DNA of 64,000 nt from Acidimangrovimonas sediminis (GTDB taxonomy: Bacteria; Pseudomonadota; Alphaproteobacteria; Rhodobacterales; Rhodobacteraceae), in the NCBI RefSeq assembly GCF_002871005.1, contig NZ_PHSN01000001.1, positions 186,001 through 250,000 of the forward strand. The letters are read 5' to 3'. A program made the position numbers and the translations under genes. The first letter of the stretch is position 1. Each line of letters opens with the position of its first letter. The notes under the pieces are model-generated. The model was not told the DNA's origin. It saw only the letters and a program-made list of their open reading frames with translations, and searched no databases. Shown one piece after another: positions 8,960 to 19,386 of the stretch.

Positions 8960-10492
8960 ATGAAGGATATCCTGCAGCAACTGGAAACGCAGCGGGCCGA
9001 GGCCCGGCTAGGCGGTGGTGAAAAGCGCATCGAGGCGCAGCACGCCAAGGGCAAGCTGACCGCGCGCGAACGGATCGAACTGTTGCTCGACGAGGGCAGC
9101 TTCGAGGAATTCGACATGTTCAAGGCGCATCGCTGCACCGAGTTCGGGATGGAGGAAAGCCGCCCCTACGGCGATGGCGTGATCACCGGTTGGGGCACGG
9201 TGAACGGCCGGCAGGTCTATGTCTTCAGCCAGGACTTCACCGTCTTCGGCGGCTCGTTGAGCGAGACTCATGCCGAGAAGATCTGCAAGATCATGGACAT
9301 GGCGGTTCAGAACGGCGCGCCGGTCATTGGCCTCAACGATTCCGGCGGCGCGCGGATCCAGGAGGGGGTGGCCTCTCTCGCGGGCTATGCCGAGGTGTTC
9401 CAGCGCAACATCATGGCCTCGGGCGTGGTGCCGCAGATCAGCGTCATCATGGGGCCATGTGCGGGGGGCGCGGTCTACAGCCCTGCCATGACCGATTTCA
9501 TCTTCATGGTGCGCGACACCTCCTACATGTTCGTCACCGGCCCCGATGTGGTGAAGACCGTGACGAACGAGATCGTCACCGCCGAGGAACTGGGCGGCGC
9601 CTCGACCCACACCAGGAAGTCGTCGGTCGCCGACGGCGCGTTCCAGGATGACGTTGAGGCGATGACCGAGGTGCGCCGGCTGGTCGATTTCCTGCCCGCC
9701 TCGAACCGCGAGAAGGCGCCCGTGCGGCCGTTCTTCGATGACGTGAACCGGGTCGAGGAAAGCCTCGACACGCTGATCCCCGACAACCCGAACCAGCCCT
9801 ATGACATGAAGGAGCTGATCCACAAGGTTGCGGACGAGGGGGATTTCTACGAGATCCAGGAAGATTTCGCCAAGAACATCATTACCGGCTTCATCCGGCT
9901 GGAGGGGTCGACCGTCGGCATCGTGGCGAACCAGCCGATGGTTCTGGCGGGGTGCCTCGACATCGACTCGTCGCGCAAGGCCGCGCGTTTCGTGCGGTTC
10001 TGCGACGCGTTCGAGATCCCGATCCTGACCTTCGTCGACGTGCCGGGCTTCCTGCCGGGGACGGGGCAGGAATACGGCGGTGTCATCAAGCACGGGGCAA
10101 AGCTTCTCTTCGCCTATGGCGAGGCGACGGTGCCGAAGGTAACGGTCATCACGCGCAAGGCCTATGGTGGCGCCTATGACGTCATGGCGTCCAAGCACCT
10201 GCGCGGCGATTTCAACTATGCCTGGCCCACCGCCGAAATCGCGGTGATGGGCGCCAAGGGCGCGGTGGAGATCCTCTATCGCAGCGAGTTGGCAGACCGG
10301 GAGAAGATCGCGCAGCGGACGCAGGATTACGAGGACCGCTTTGCCAACCCCTTCGTCGCGGCGGAGCGTGGCTTCATCGACGAGGTGATCCAGCCGCGCT
10401 CGACCCGCCGCAGGGTGGCGCGGGCCTTTGCCAGCCTGCGGGGCAAGAAGCTCCAGAACCCCTGGAAGAAGCACGACAACATTCCCCTCTGA
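8960..10492 (+). CDS. pccB: Propionyl-CoA carboxylase beta subunit (carboxyltransferase)
   Basis: PccB transfers the biotin-bound carboxyl group to propionyl-CoA, giving methylmalonyl-CoA, and works as a complex with PccA. The 510-aa protein is normal length with both crotonase-like carboxyltransferase halves. Conserved stretches include the oxyanion regions [11 protein letters not shown] and [12 protein letters not shown] in the N half and [14 protein letters not shown] and [10 protein letters not shown] in the C half. I chose ATG 8960 with AGGGAG about 11 bases upstream; a GTG at 8948 would add four residues. It heads a run of plus-strand genes reaching pccA and the mutase. Confidence 0.95.
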   Translation: MKDILQQLETQRAEARLGGGEKRIEAQHAKGKLTARERIELLLDEGSFEEFDMFKAHRCTEFGMEESRPYGDGVITGWGTVNGRQVYVFSQDFTVFGGSLSETHAEKICKIMDMAVQNGAPVIGLNDSGGARIQEGVASLAGYAEVFQRNIMASGVVPQISVIMGPCAGGAVYSPAMTDFIFMVRDTSYMFVTGPDVVKTVTNEIVTAEELGGASTHTRKSSVADGAFQDDVEAMTEVRRLVDFLPASNREKAPVRPFFDDVNRVEESLDTLIPDNPNQPYDMKELIHKVADEGDFYEIQEDFAKNIITGFIRLEGSTVGIVANQPMVLAGCLDIDSSRKAARFVRFCDAFEIPILTFVDVPGFLPGTGQEYGGVIKHGAKLLFAYGEATVPKVTVITRKAYGGAYDVMASKHLRGDFNYAWPTAEIAVMGAKGAVEILYRSELADREKIAQRTQDYEDRFANPFVAAERGFIDEVIQPRSTRRRVARAFASLRGKKLQNPWKKHDNIPL

Positions 10493-10501
10493 GGATACGC
10501 C

Positions 10502-11269
10502 ATGCCCGATCTCGATGTCGTTCCGCTGGACATCGCAGCCGAGGCGCAGGATCCCGCGATCCGTGCCCTCGACGTGTCGATGTTCGACCGGCAGGATCTG
10601 CTCAACATGCTGCTGCAGCGGTCCGAGGTGCTATACGATGTGCCGCGTTACGGGCAGGTGATCAAGGCTTGGGGGCAGGGCGATCCCGCACCCATCGAGG
10701 CCGAGATCGACCGGCTGGGCGAGGAGATCGCGCGCCGCGTGGCGGGCGTGATCCATGCCGAGTACCGGGCGATGGCGGTCGCGCTCAAGGATCTTGAGCC
10801 GCGCCGTGTGGCGGATATCGGCTGCGGCTACGCGATCTGGGACCTGTTCGCGCATCGCGACCTGGCGTGCGATATCGTGCTGATCGACATCGAGAGCAAC
10901 GAGCATCGCCATTTCGGCTATGCCGAGGAAGGCGCGGCCTACACAAGCCTTGGCAAGGCGCGGGCCTTTCTCGAAGCGAACGGGGTGCCGGAGGGCAGCA
11001 TCGTCACCGTCAACCCGACCTCGGAAGAGCTGAAGAAGGCCGGGGTGGTGGATCTGGCGGCCAGCTTCGTCTCCTGCGGGTTCCATTATCCGGCGGCGAC
11101 CTACCTGGAATTCTTCCGCGGGCAGGTGTCGACCAATGGCGCGGTGCTTCTGGATCTGCGCATGAAGCGGGCCGACGACCAGGTCTGGGATCTGGCGACG
11201 ATGGGGCCGATCACCTTGTTGCCGGGGCATCCCAAGGCGCGGCGGATGCTGTTGCGCAAGGTCGCCTGA
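10502..11269 (+). CDS. Methyltransferase-like protein of unknown role
   Basis: This 255-aa soluble protein has a Rossmann-type motif VADIGCGYAIWDLFAHR (around residues 101-117), followed by the acidic strand end IVLIDIES expected of class I SAM-dependent methyltransferases. The N-terminal 90 residues are helical and charged, with no recognised domain. It starts 9 bp after pccB with GAGGA upstream, so it is almost certainly cotranscribed and translationally close to pccB. No substrate can be proposed, and some of the loop residues usual for SAM binding are atypical. A link to propionyl-CoA metabolism is inferred from position only. Confidence 0.65.
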   Translation: MPDLDVVPLDIAAEAQDPAIRALDVSMFDRQDLLNMLLQRSEVLYDVPRYGQVIKAWGQGDPAPIEAEIDRLGEEIARRVAGVIHAEYRAMAVALKDLEPRRVADIGCGYAIWDLFAHRDLACDIVLIDIESNEHRHFGYAEEGAAYTSLGKARAFLEANGVPEGSIVTVNPTSEELKKAGVVDLAASFVSCGFHYPAATYLEFFRGQVSTNGAVLLDLRMKRADDQVWDLATMGPITLLPGHPKARRMLLRKVA

Positions 11270-11270
11270 G

Positions 11271-11699
11271 ATGATGCGTCCCGCCCTTCTGGCGCTGCTG
11301 GCGCTGACCGCGCCGGCACTGGCGTCCACCGCGCCGGCCGAGACGCCGCCCGCGGCGATGACGCTGCCCTCGGGGCAGGCGGTGACGCTGCACCAGGTGA
11401 TCTGGCCCGAGGCGCAGGCCGCGGGGGGCGAGCGTCGGCTGCGCCTGCGCTTCGTCGCGCCGCAGATCGCGGCCGGAGCGAAGACTCTGATCGCACCCGA
11501 GGCGGCCTCGGACGATCTGCAATATCTCTGCGATCACGTCGCCCTGCCGGCGTTGAAGAAGGATGGACGCGCGGTGGACGAGATCGTCATCACGATGATG
11601 GCCAAACCGCTGCCCTTCGGCACGGCGGACCCGAAGGTCCGGCAATACATAGATACCTTCCTGCCCAAGGAAGATCACTGCGAATGGGAGGGGCTTTGA
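11271..11699 (+). CDS. Exported DUF6497-type protein
   Basis: This 142-aa protein has a cleavable-looking signal peptide, MMRPALLALLALTAPALAS, ending near residue 19-24. The mature part contains two cysteines (DLQYLCDHV and KEDHCEWEGL) that could form a disulfide in the periplasm. I recall it as a DUF6497-type family largely confined to Rhodobacterales. It follows the methyltransferase-like gene by one base, and its stop overlaps the next start, so it belongs to the pccB transcript. Function is unknown. Confidence 0.65.
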   Translation: MMRPALLALLALTAPALASTAPAETPPAAMTLPSGQAVTLHQVIWPEAQAAGGERRLRLRFVAPQIAAGAKTLIAPEAASDDLQYLCDHVALPALKKDGRAVDEIVITMMAKPLPFGTADPKVRQYIDTFLPKEDHCEWEGL

Positions 11700-12238
11700 T
11701 GGCCAAGCACGGGGGCAAAGGGCCGCGGGCCGCGCGAAAGCGGCAGGGCAGCGGCGGCCACCAAGGTGGCGAGATGGTCAAGCACCGCGGCTTTCCCAGC
11801 CGCATGACGGGGACGGATTTCCAGTTCACGATCCGCCGCGCCGGCAAGGAGGGCGCGACGAAGATCATCCGGCGCGAGCGTTTCGCCGACCGGCGCAAGG
11901 TCGACCGCGAGGCCGACCGCCAGTTCATGGCCGCGCTCTGGGACCACTTCGGAGAGGAGCCGTTCGAGCGTGGCAACCTCGATGCCGGGCGGCTTTCGTG
12001 GCTGTTCGGCCGCGAGGTGAAGGCGCTGGACGACCCGTTCGATCCGCAAAGCTACGAGGCGATGCTGCAGATCGACCGTTCGGTCGCCGAGGCCTCCTTT
12101 CCCGAGGTCTTCGACCCGAACGCCGGCATGTCGCCGGCCGATTGGGACGATTTCGACTTCGACGACGAGGAGGATGACGATTGGGAAGAGGATGAAACCG
12201 GCGGTGACGAACCCGAAAACCGGGGTCGCTCGGCATGA
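11699..12238 (+). CDS. Conserved hypothetical protein with acidic tail
   Basis: The 179-aa product starts at an ATG overlapping the previous stop (TGATG). The N terminus is very basic (MAKHGGKGPRAARKRQ), the middle is mixed helical, and the C terminus is strongly acidic (a DDFDFDDEEDDDWEEDE run near residues 150-168). There are no membrane segments, signal or recognised domain. The split charge suggests a nucleic-acid or protein-binding role, but that is speculation. It ends the pccB-linked group, and a strong terminator follows. Confidence 0.6.
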   Translation: MAKHGGKGPRAARKRQGSGGHQGGEMVKHRGFPSRMTGTDFQFTIRRAGKEGATKIIRRERFADRRKVDREADRQFMAALWDHFGEEPFERGNLDAGRLSWLFGREVKALDDPFDPQSYEAMLQIDRSVAEASFPEVFDPNAGMSPADWDDFDFDDEEDDDWEEDETGGDEPENRGRSA

Positions 12239-12403
12239 ATCCGCGTAAGTCACTGGGAAACCGGCAGGGTTCAGCGCAGATTCCGTTGCGCCGGAAATTC
12301 GGCTTTCCCGGTGGCGCGTCCTGCGACATGCTGATGATCGAGGCGCGGTGCACCCATGCCGCGGCTCTGATTTGTCAAGACCGTTACCCTTCCCCTACCC
12401 TAA

Positions 12404-12438
12404 GGCCTGACCCTCCCCGGGTCAGGCCGCCTTTTTTT
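12404..12438 (+). terminator. Rho-independent terminator after the pccB group
   Basis: GGCCTGACCC (12404-12413), a 5-nt loop and GGGTCAGGCC (12419-12428) form a perfect 10-bp stem, followed after three bases by T7 (12432-12438). It is oriented to end plus-strand transcripts from pccB, so pccA probably needs its own promoter or read-through. The rest of the 12239-12578 gap shows no gene. Confidence 0.88.
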
Positions 12439-12578
12439 GCGGTCTCCCATGTCGTGCGACTTTTCCCCTGCGTGAGGGAACCGCTTTTGATCGGGCCGCG
12501 TTCCCGGATTGCAAGGCAGGGAGCGCGCGGGGGCATTCGCGGCATCTCCCTGTTGAAAAATATAAAGGAGATGTCGAA

Positions 12579-12821
12579 ATGCAAACTGTTCGTAACTGGC
12601 CCGCGACGCTTGGAAAACTGGCCATCGCAGGGGTTCTCGTCGGCTCGCTCGCCGGCTGCTTCGAGAACGACACCCAGCGCGGCGTCGCAGGGGCCGTCGC
12701 AGGTGGTGCCGTCGCCGGGGCGACCGGCAACAACGTTGCGACCGGTGCGCTCATCGGCGGTGCCGCTGGCGTGTTCTGCCGCGATACCGGCGCCCAGGCC
12801 TGCCAGAACACCCGGAACTGA
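12579..12821 (+). CDS. Small glycine-zipper lipoprotein
   Basis: This 80-aa protein has a lipoprotein signal ending in the lipobox LAGC (Cys near residue 27). The mature part is a short glycine-zipper region (GVAGAVAGGAVAGATGNNVATGA). Such proteins (the entericidin and SlyB/OsmB-like classes) sit in the outer or inner membrane and are often stress-related. An ideal AAGGAG lies 9 bases before the ATG. It is preceded by the strong terminator, so it likely has its own promoter in 12439-12565. A link to pccA downstream is not evident. Confidence 0.8.
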   Translation: MQTVRNWPATLGKLAIAGVLVGSLAGCFENDTQRGVAGAVAGGAVAGATGNNVATGALIGGAAGVFCRDTGAQACQNTRN

Positions 12822-12971
12822 TTTCGCGGCTCCCGCGGCGCGCCTCGCGCGCCCGGGGGGACGCATGATCACCACTCACGATGACGCCATCGCGGCCCGG
12901 TGCCGTGGTGGCGTTTTCTTTGTCGCGGAGGCGGCATGGCTTCGCCGCCCCGCAGTTCAGGAAGGGCGGAG

Positions 12972-14969
12972 ATGTTCAAGAAGATCCTGATCGCGAACCG
13001 GGGCGAGATCGCCTGCCGGGTCATCAAGTCGGCACGCAAGATGGGCATCCAGACGGTGGCCGTCTATTCCGACGCCGACCGCAACGCGCTGCACGTGAAG
13101 ATGGCCGACGAGGCGGTGCACATCGGCCCGTCGCCCGCCAACCAGTCCTACATCGTGATCGACAGGATCATGGAGGCGATCAAGGCGACCGGCGCCGAGG
13201 CGGTGCATCCGGGCTATGGCTTCCTGTCCGAGAACAAGAAGTTCGCCGAGGCGCTGGAAAAGGCGGGCGTCGCCTTCATCGGCCCGCCCGCGGGCGCGAT
13301 CGAGGCGATGGGCGACAAGATCACCTCGAAGAAGCTGGCGGCCGAGGCGGGGGTTTCCACCGTGCCGGGCTACATGGGCCTGATCGAGGATGCCGAGGAG
13401 GCGGTGAAGATCTCGAACGAGATCGGCTATCCGGTGATGATCAAGGCCTCGGCCGGGGGCGGCGGCAAGGGGATGCGGATCGCCTGGAACGACGAGGAGG
13501 CACGCGAGGGCTTCCAGTCGTCGAAGAACGAGGCCGCGAATTCCTTCGGCGACGACCGGATCTTCATCGAGAAGTTCGTCACCCAGCCCCGCCACATCGA
13601 GATCCAGGTTCTGGCCGACAAGCACGGCAATTGCGTCTACGTGAACGAGCGCGAATGCTCGATCCAGCGCCGCAACCAGAAGGTCATCGAGGAGGCTCCT
13701 TCGCCCTTCCTGGACCCAGAGACGCGGCGTGCCATGGGCGAGCAGGCGGTGGCCCTGGCCAAGGCCGTGGATTATTGCAGCGCGGGCACGGTGGAGTTCA
13801 TCGTCGACGGGGCGAAGAACTTCTACTTCCTCGAGATGAACACCCGTCTTCAGGTGGAACACCCGGTGACGGAGCTGATCACCGGCATCGACCTCGTGGA
13901 ACAGATGATCCGCGTGGCCGATGGCGAGAAGCTGCCCTTTGCGCAGGAAGACATCGGCATCAACGGCTGGGCGATCGAAAGCCGCCTCTACGCCGAGGAT
14001 CCCTACCGCAACTTCCTGCCCTCGATCGGCCGGCTGACACGCTACCGCCCGCCGGAGGAGATGGCCTCGGACAAGGCCGCGGTGCGCAACGACACCGGCG
14101 TCTTCGAGGGCGGCGAGATCTCGATGTACTACGACCCGATGATCGCCAAGCTCTGCACCTGGGCCCCCACGCGCGAGGCGGCGATCGACGAGATGCGCCG
14201 CGCGCTCGACGGGTTCGAGGTCGAGGGGATCGGGCACAACCTGCCGTTCCTCAGCGCGGTGATGGACCATGAGCGGTTCATCAGCGGCAACATCACCACC
14301 GCCTTCATCGCCGAGGAATATCCCGAAGGTTTCGACGGCGTGACGCCCTCGGGGGCCGAGGTGGAGCGGATCGCGGCGGCGGCGGCGGCGATGAACCGCG
14401 TCGACGAGATCCGGCGCACCCGCATCTCGGGCCGGCTGGGCAACCACGAGCGGCGGGTGGGCAGCCACTGGGTCGTCTCGATCGCAGGGCAGGAGGTCGA
14501 GGTGAAGATCGAGGCCGACAAGCTTGGCTCCACCGTGCGGGTGGGGGAACAATCGCTCCGTGTGGAAAGCGACTGGCGGCCAGGACAGTCGCTGGCGCGG
14601 ATCATGGTGGACGGAGTGCCGCTGGTCCTCAAAGTCGACCCGATCGCGGCGGGGTATCGGCTGCGCACGCGTGGGGCCGACCTCAAGGTCTATGTCCGGC
14701 GTCCGCGTGCGGCGGGGCTTGCGCGGCTGATGCCCGAGAAGCTGCCCCCCGACACGTCGAAATTGCTGCTCTGCCCGATGCCGGGCCTTGTGGTGAAGAT
14801 CAATGTGGCCGAGGGCGACGAGGTGCAGGAGGGCCAGGCGCTGGCGACGGTCGAGGCGATGAAGATGGAGAACATCCTGCGCGCCGAGCGCAAGGGCGTG
14901 GTTTCCAAGGTCAATGCTGAACCGGGCGCCAGCCTTGCCGTCGATGACGTCATCATGGAGTTCGAGTGA
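12972..14969 (+). CDS. pccA: Propionyl-CoA carboxylase alpha subunit (biotin carboxylase and carrier)
   Basis: The 665-aa protein carries the biotin carboxylase domain (MFKKILIANRGEIACRVI start, ATP-grasp glycine loop KASAGGGGKGMRI, EMNTRLQVEHPVTE), a linker domain, and a C-terminal biotinyl domain with the biotin lysine in EAMKMEN (K631). It carboxylates its own biotin for PccB. I chose ATG 12972 because it gives the family start and has GGAAGGGCGGAG just upstream; an earlier ATG at 12900 would add 24 unrelated residues. Its stop overlaps the next gene's GTG. Confidence 0.96.
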   Translation: MFKKILIANRGEIACRVIKSARKMGIQTVAVYSDADRNALHVKMADEAVHIGPSPANQSYIVIDRIMEAIKATGAEAVHPGYGFLSENKKFAEALEKAGVAFIGPPAGAIEAMGDKITSKKLAAEAGVSTVPGYMGLIEDAEEAVKISNEIGYPVMIKASAGGGGKGMRIAWNDEEAREGFQSSKNEAANSFGDDRIFIEKFVTQPRHIEIQVLADKHGNCVYVNERECSIQRRNQKVIEEAPSPFLDPETRRAMGEQAVALAKAVDYCSAGTVEFIVDGAKNFYFLEMNTRLQVEHPVTELITGIDLVEQMIRVADGEKLPFAQEDIGINGWAIESRLYAEDPYRNFLPSIGRLTRYRPPEEMASDKAAVRNDTGVFEGGEISMYYDPMIAKLCTWAPTREAAIDEMRRALDGFEVEGIGHNLPFLSAVMDHERFISGNITTAFIAEEYPEGFDGVTPSGAEVERIAAAAAAMNRVDEIRRTRISGRLGNHERRVGSHWVVSIAGQEVEVKIEADKLGSTVRVGEQSLRVESDWRPGQSLARIMVDGVPLVLKVDPIAAGYRLRTRGADLKVYVRRPRAAGLARLMPEKLPPDTSKLLLCPMPGLVVKINVAEGDEVQEGQALATVEAMKMENILRAERKGVVSKVNAEPGASLAVDDVIMEFE

Positions 14970-15601
14970 GCGAGAGCGCCCATATCGCCGAGGCGGGTCT
15001 CTGGGACGCGCGGATCTGGCAGGCGGTGATCGCCGGGGCCGTGGTGGCCTTCGGCTGGTGGGTCAACGGCTGGCAGAACCGCCGCGCCGCGGCCGCCCGC
15101 CGGGCGGAGCGGTTGCGCGACGTGCACCGGGCGCTCTTTGCCGAGATCGGGGCGCATCTAGCGAACCTCGGCGGGGCCGAGGCGCTGGACCTCTACGCCG
15201 ACAGGATGGTGAGCCGGATGGAGGCGGATCCCGCCTTCATCCCCTTCATCCCGCACGAGGCGAACGACCGGGTGTTCGGCGCGGTGGTGGCGGATATCCA
15301 CATCCTGCCGCGCAGTTCGATCGACCCGGTGGTGGCCTATTACAGCCAGATCGCTTCGGTCGCGGCGTTGGCGCGGGACATGCGCGGGGTGGGCTTCCGC
15401 GGGCTGGAACAGCCTCGACGCATCGCGATCTACCGCGATTACATCGAGATGAAGAAGCAGGCCTTCGCCTTCGGGGATTACGCCCTGACGATCATCGACG
15501 CCTACGCGAAGGGCGGCAGGGACGGCGCGCTCCGGGCTGAGGCGGCCGAACGCGCAAGGGCCGGGATCAGTACCCCGGGCGCGGACCGGTCCGGCCGGTG
15601 A
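14966..15601 (+). CDS. Membrane-anchored hypothetical protein
   Basis: This 211-aa protein starts at GTG 14966, overlapping the pccA stop (GTGA), so it is translationally coupled to pccA. One N-terminal membrane segment (IWQAVIAGAVVAFGWWVNGW) is followed by a cytosolic helical region rich in Ala, Arg and Glu. No domain is recognised. Its fixed place between pccA and the methylmalonyl-CoA mutase suggests a role tied to that pathway or simple operon hitchhiking. Homolog context would decide between these. Confidence 0.65.
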   Translation: MSESAHIAEAGLWDARIWQAVIAGAVVAFGWWVNGWQNRRAAAARRAERLRDVHRALFAEIGAHLANLGGAEALDLYADRMVSRMEADPAFIPFIPHEANDRVFGAVVADIHILPRSSIDPVVAYYSQIASVAALARDMRGVGFRGLEQPRRIAIYRDYIEMKKQAFAFGDYALTIIDAYAKGGRDGALRAEAAERARAGISTPGADRSGR

Positions 15602-15632
15602 CGGGAATGGGGGTGTAGGTGTCTTTCGGCAT
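15567..15632 (-). CDS. Candidate 21-residue small protein
   Basis: An ORF on the minus strand encodes a 21-residue peptide starting [13 protein letters not shown] and ending RTGPRPGY, with TGA at 15569-15567. GGAGG lies six bases before the ATG at 15632; another in-frame ATG at 15638 directly abuts it. A sigma70-like promoter lies about 50-80 bp upstream. The ORF overlaps the 3' end of the upstream plus-strand gene by 35 bp. The peptide is proline/threonine rich, with no signal or membrane segment. The coincidence of promoter, ribosome site and ORF supports a real gene, but no function can be assigned. Confidence 0.45.
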   Translation of the reverse strand: MPKDTYTPIPVTGRTGPRPGY

Positions 15633-15683
15633 CTTCATCCTCCGCGTTGAGGCATGGTGACGATCACCGTGCCTTGCACAACA

Positions 15684-15712
15684 GATATAGGCCCGCGGGG
15701 CCGCTGCCGCAA
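15684..15712 (-). promoter_or_regulatory. Sigma70-like promoter reading away from the mutase gene
   Basis: On the minus strand, TTGCGG (15712-15707) and TATATC (15689-15684) are separated by exactly 17 bp. Transcription would start near 15677 and run into the 21-residue ORF. The site lies in the 150-bp gap before the mutase gene. Confidence 0.5.
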
Positions 15713-15751
15713 GCACGGCGCGCCCGGCGGAGAGGAGAGAGGGACACCGCG

Positions 15752-17911
<2,160 letters not shown>

Positions 17912-17954
17912 CCCTTTTCGTCCGCTCCGTCCGGCGCGGCCCCATACCGTGCGA

Positions 17955-18069
17955 GGGGGGCGCTGCCCCCCTGTGACCCCCCGGGATACTTCCGCTCAGA
18001 AGAAGGGGAGAGGTCTTGCTTTCTTCTGAGGGGAAATATCCCACGGGGGTGCGGGGGTGTGAAACCCCC
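17955..18069. repeat. Inverted pair of the dispersed CTTCTTCTGAGCGG/hairpin repeat
   Basis: The copy at 17955-18006 reads on the minus strand and the copy at 18018-18069 on the plus strand, so the TTCTTCTGAG arms face each other across about 11 bp. Each has the arm, an ATATCCC or GTATCCC block and a G/C-run hairpin at the outer end (GGGGGGCGCTGCCCCCC; GGGGGTGTGAAACCCCC). The pair could fold as one large stem or as two separate hairpins. It sits in the convergent gap between the mutase and the YeeE-like gene. Confidence 0.75.
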
Positions 18070-18114
18070 GCGGATGCGGTGGGTGCGGGGGTGTGAAACC
18101 CCCGCGGATGCGGC
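18047..18114. repeat. Two tandem 34-bp units
   Basis: The outer hairpin of the forward repeat copy is duplicated: 18047-18080 and 18081-18114 are nearly identical, each containing GGGGGTGTGAAACCCCC and GCGGATGCGG. It ends 11 bp before the YeeE/YedE stop codon. Confidence 0.75.
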
Positions 18115-18125
18115 GGGAAGGGGGC

Positions 18126-19196
18126 TCAGGCCTTTGCCGCTAACGCCTCCTGCCGCCGCTGTTCCAGCAGAAGGTCGGTCGCCATGGCGCCGATCCACAT
18201 GCACAGCAGAGCGAGCCAGGCGGTGCCGGCGAAGATCGAGGTGCCGGTCACGCCGTTGCCGATGGCGCAGCCGCCCGCCAGCATGCCGCCGAATCCCATC
18301 AGCGCGGCCCCGGTCATCGCGCGCTTCATGTTGCCCGCATCCTCGAAGCCCCGGAAGGTCAATTCGCAGGCGGCCAGCGCGCCCAGGAAGGCGCCGAGAA
18401 ACACGCCGGGGACCAGCCCGATGTCGAAGTTGAGAACGGCATCGCGCGACAGGAAGAACATCAGGGTGTTGGCCGAGGGCCCGGTGAAGGTGGCCGAGGT
18501 GACGGCCACGGGGTCGAAGCTGACTTGCGACAGCGTGTAGGTCAGGACCCAGCCCACCGCCACGGCGAAGCCCGCGCCCGAGGCGAAGACCAGCATGGCG
18601 GCGCCGATCCGGGCGCGGATCGCCAGCGCAAGTGCCAGCCCGGCGATCGCAAGGCCGAGAAGCAGCGCGCCGAGGTGCCCGACCCCGGACCAGGCGAGCA
18701 GGTCGAGATTGTGCCCGCCCCCGGTGACCCAGAGTCGCGCGAGCCGGCCGCGGAGCGGAGAGAGCCAGCCGTGCAGGCTCATCTGTGCCACGACGGCGAA
18801 GATCAGGCCGGAAACCGCCGAGCGCAGGTTGCCGGTGGCGGCCAGCACCAGAAGCCGCCCCGAGCAGCCGCGTGCCAGCACCATCCCGATGCCGAAGACG
18901 AGGCCGCCGATCACCGCGCCGGACCACGACCCCGGCACCGCCATGATCCGCGCCTCGTCCGCGCGCATGAGCCCTGCCAGCTGGGCGCCTTGCACCCAGA
19001 CCATCGCGGTCGAGAAGGTCAGCAGCCATACCGCAACCCGCGGCCCCATCCGGCCGCGCGCGAATTCCACCGTCGCCGCGCGCAGGCAAAAGGCGGAGCG
19101 CTGAGCTGCGACGCCGAAGATTGCCCCCGTGAGGAGGCCGAAGAGCGCGGCGGCATGATGGTCGCCGATACTGTCGATCAGGGGCACGATATCCAT
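18126..19196 (-). CDS. YeeE/YedE-family sulfur-compound permease
   Basis: This 356-aa integral membrane protein carries the diagnostic YeeE/YedE (TsuA-type) signatures RSAFC near the N terminus, LARGCSGRL in the middle and LAGGCAIGNGVTG near the C terminus. These pore-lining cysteines in TsuA pass thiosulfate; other members carry sulfite or selenium-related compounds. Start ATG 19196 gives MDIVPLIDS with GGAGG six bases upstream. An ORF extension to 19271 exists but lacks a ribosome site. It is divergent from an MFS transporter, with no sulfur-oxidation genes nearby. Confidence 0.88.
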   Translation of the reverse strand: MDIVPLIDSIGDHHAAALFGLLTGAIFGVAAQRSAFCLRAATVEFARGRMGPRVAVWLLTFSTAMVWVQGAQLAGLMRADEARIMAVPGSWSGAVIGGLVFGIGMVLARGCSGRLLVLAATGNLRSAVSGLIFAVVAQMSLHGWLSPLRGRLARLWVTGGGHNLDLLAWSGVGHLGALLLGLAIAGLALALAIRARIGAAMLVFASGAGFAVAVGWVLTYTLSQVSFDPVAVTSATFTGPSANTLMFFLSRDAVLNFDIGLVPGVFLGAFLGALAACELTFRGFEDAGNMKRAMTGAALMGFGGMLAGGCAIGNGVTGTSIFAGTAWLALLCMWIGAMATDLLLEQRRQEALAAKA

Positions 19197-19246
19197 GCCG
19201 GGCCTCCGCCCGCCTGCGCGGGTGCTGTTCATTGCGGTCATAAAAG

Positions 19247-19254
19247 TATTCGAA
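19247..19254. promoter_or_regulatory. ATTCGAAT palindrome upstream of the YeeE-like gene
   Basis: A perfect 8-bp palindrome sits in the A+T-rich stretch 19238-19262 of the divergent YeeE/MFS gap. It could be part of an operator or promoter, for example for a thiol-responsive repressor, but no regulator gene is adjacent and the assignment is tentative. Confidence 0.25.
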
Positions 19255-19372
19255 TGTTTTTCGTTCAGCATTGATCCAGGTCAGGCGCTTCGCCGTGCGG
19301 CGCGGGGCCGGAGAGGTGGGGCGAATTCGGTTTCTGCGCCTGCATTATCCCTCGCCAACCCGAAAAAAAGCG

Positions 19373-19385
19373 CCTATCCGATAGG
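19373..19385 (+). promoter_or_regulatory. CCTATC-c-GATAGG dyad at the MFS gene start
   Basis: A perfect 6+1+6 inverted repeat ends one base before the MFS start codon and contains the only purine-rich ribosome-site candidate (GATAGG). Binding of a protein, or hairpin formation, here would block translation initiation. Confidence 0.35.
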
Positions 19386-19386
19386 C

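Noticed and set aside
19271-19284. TTGATCCAGGTCAG as a third FNR-type box
   Set aside because: Two mismatches in the second half-site; too weak to call as a feature, though mentioned with the YeeE/MFS control region.
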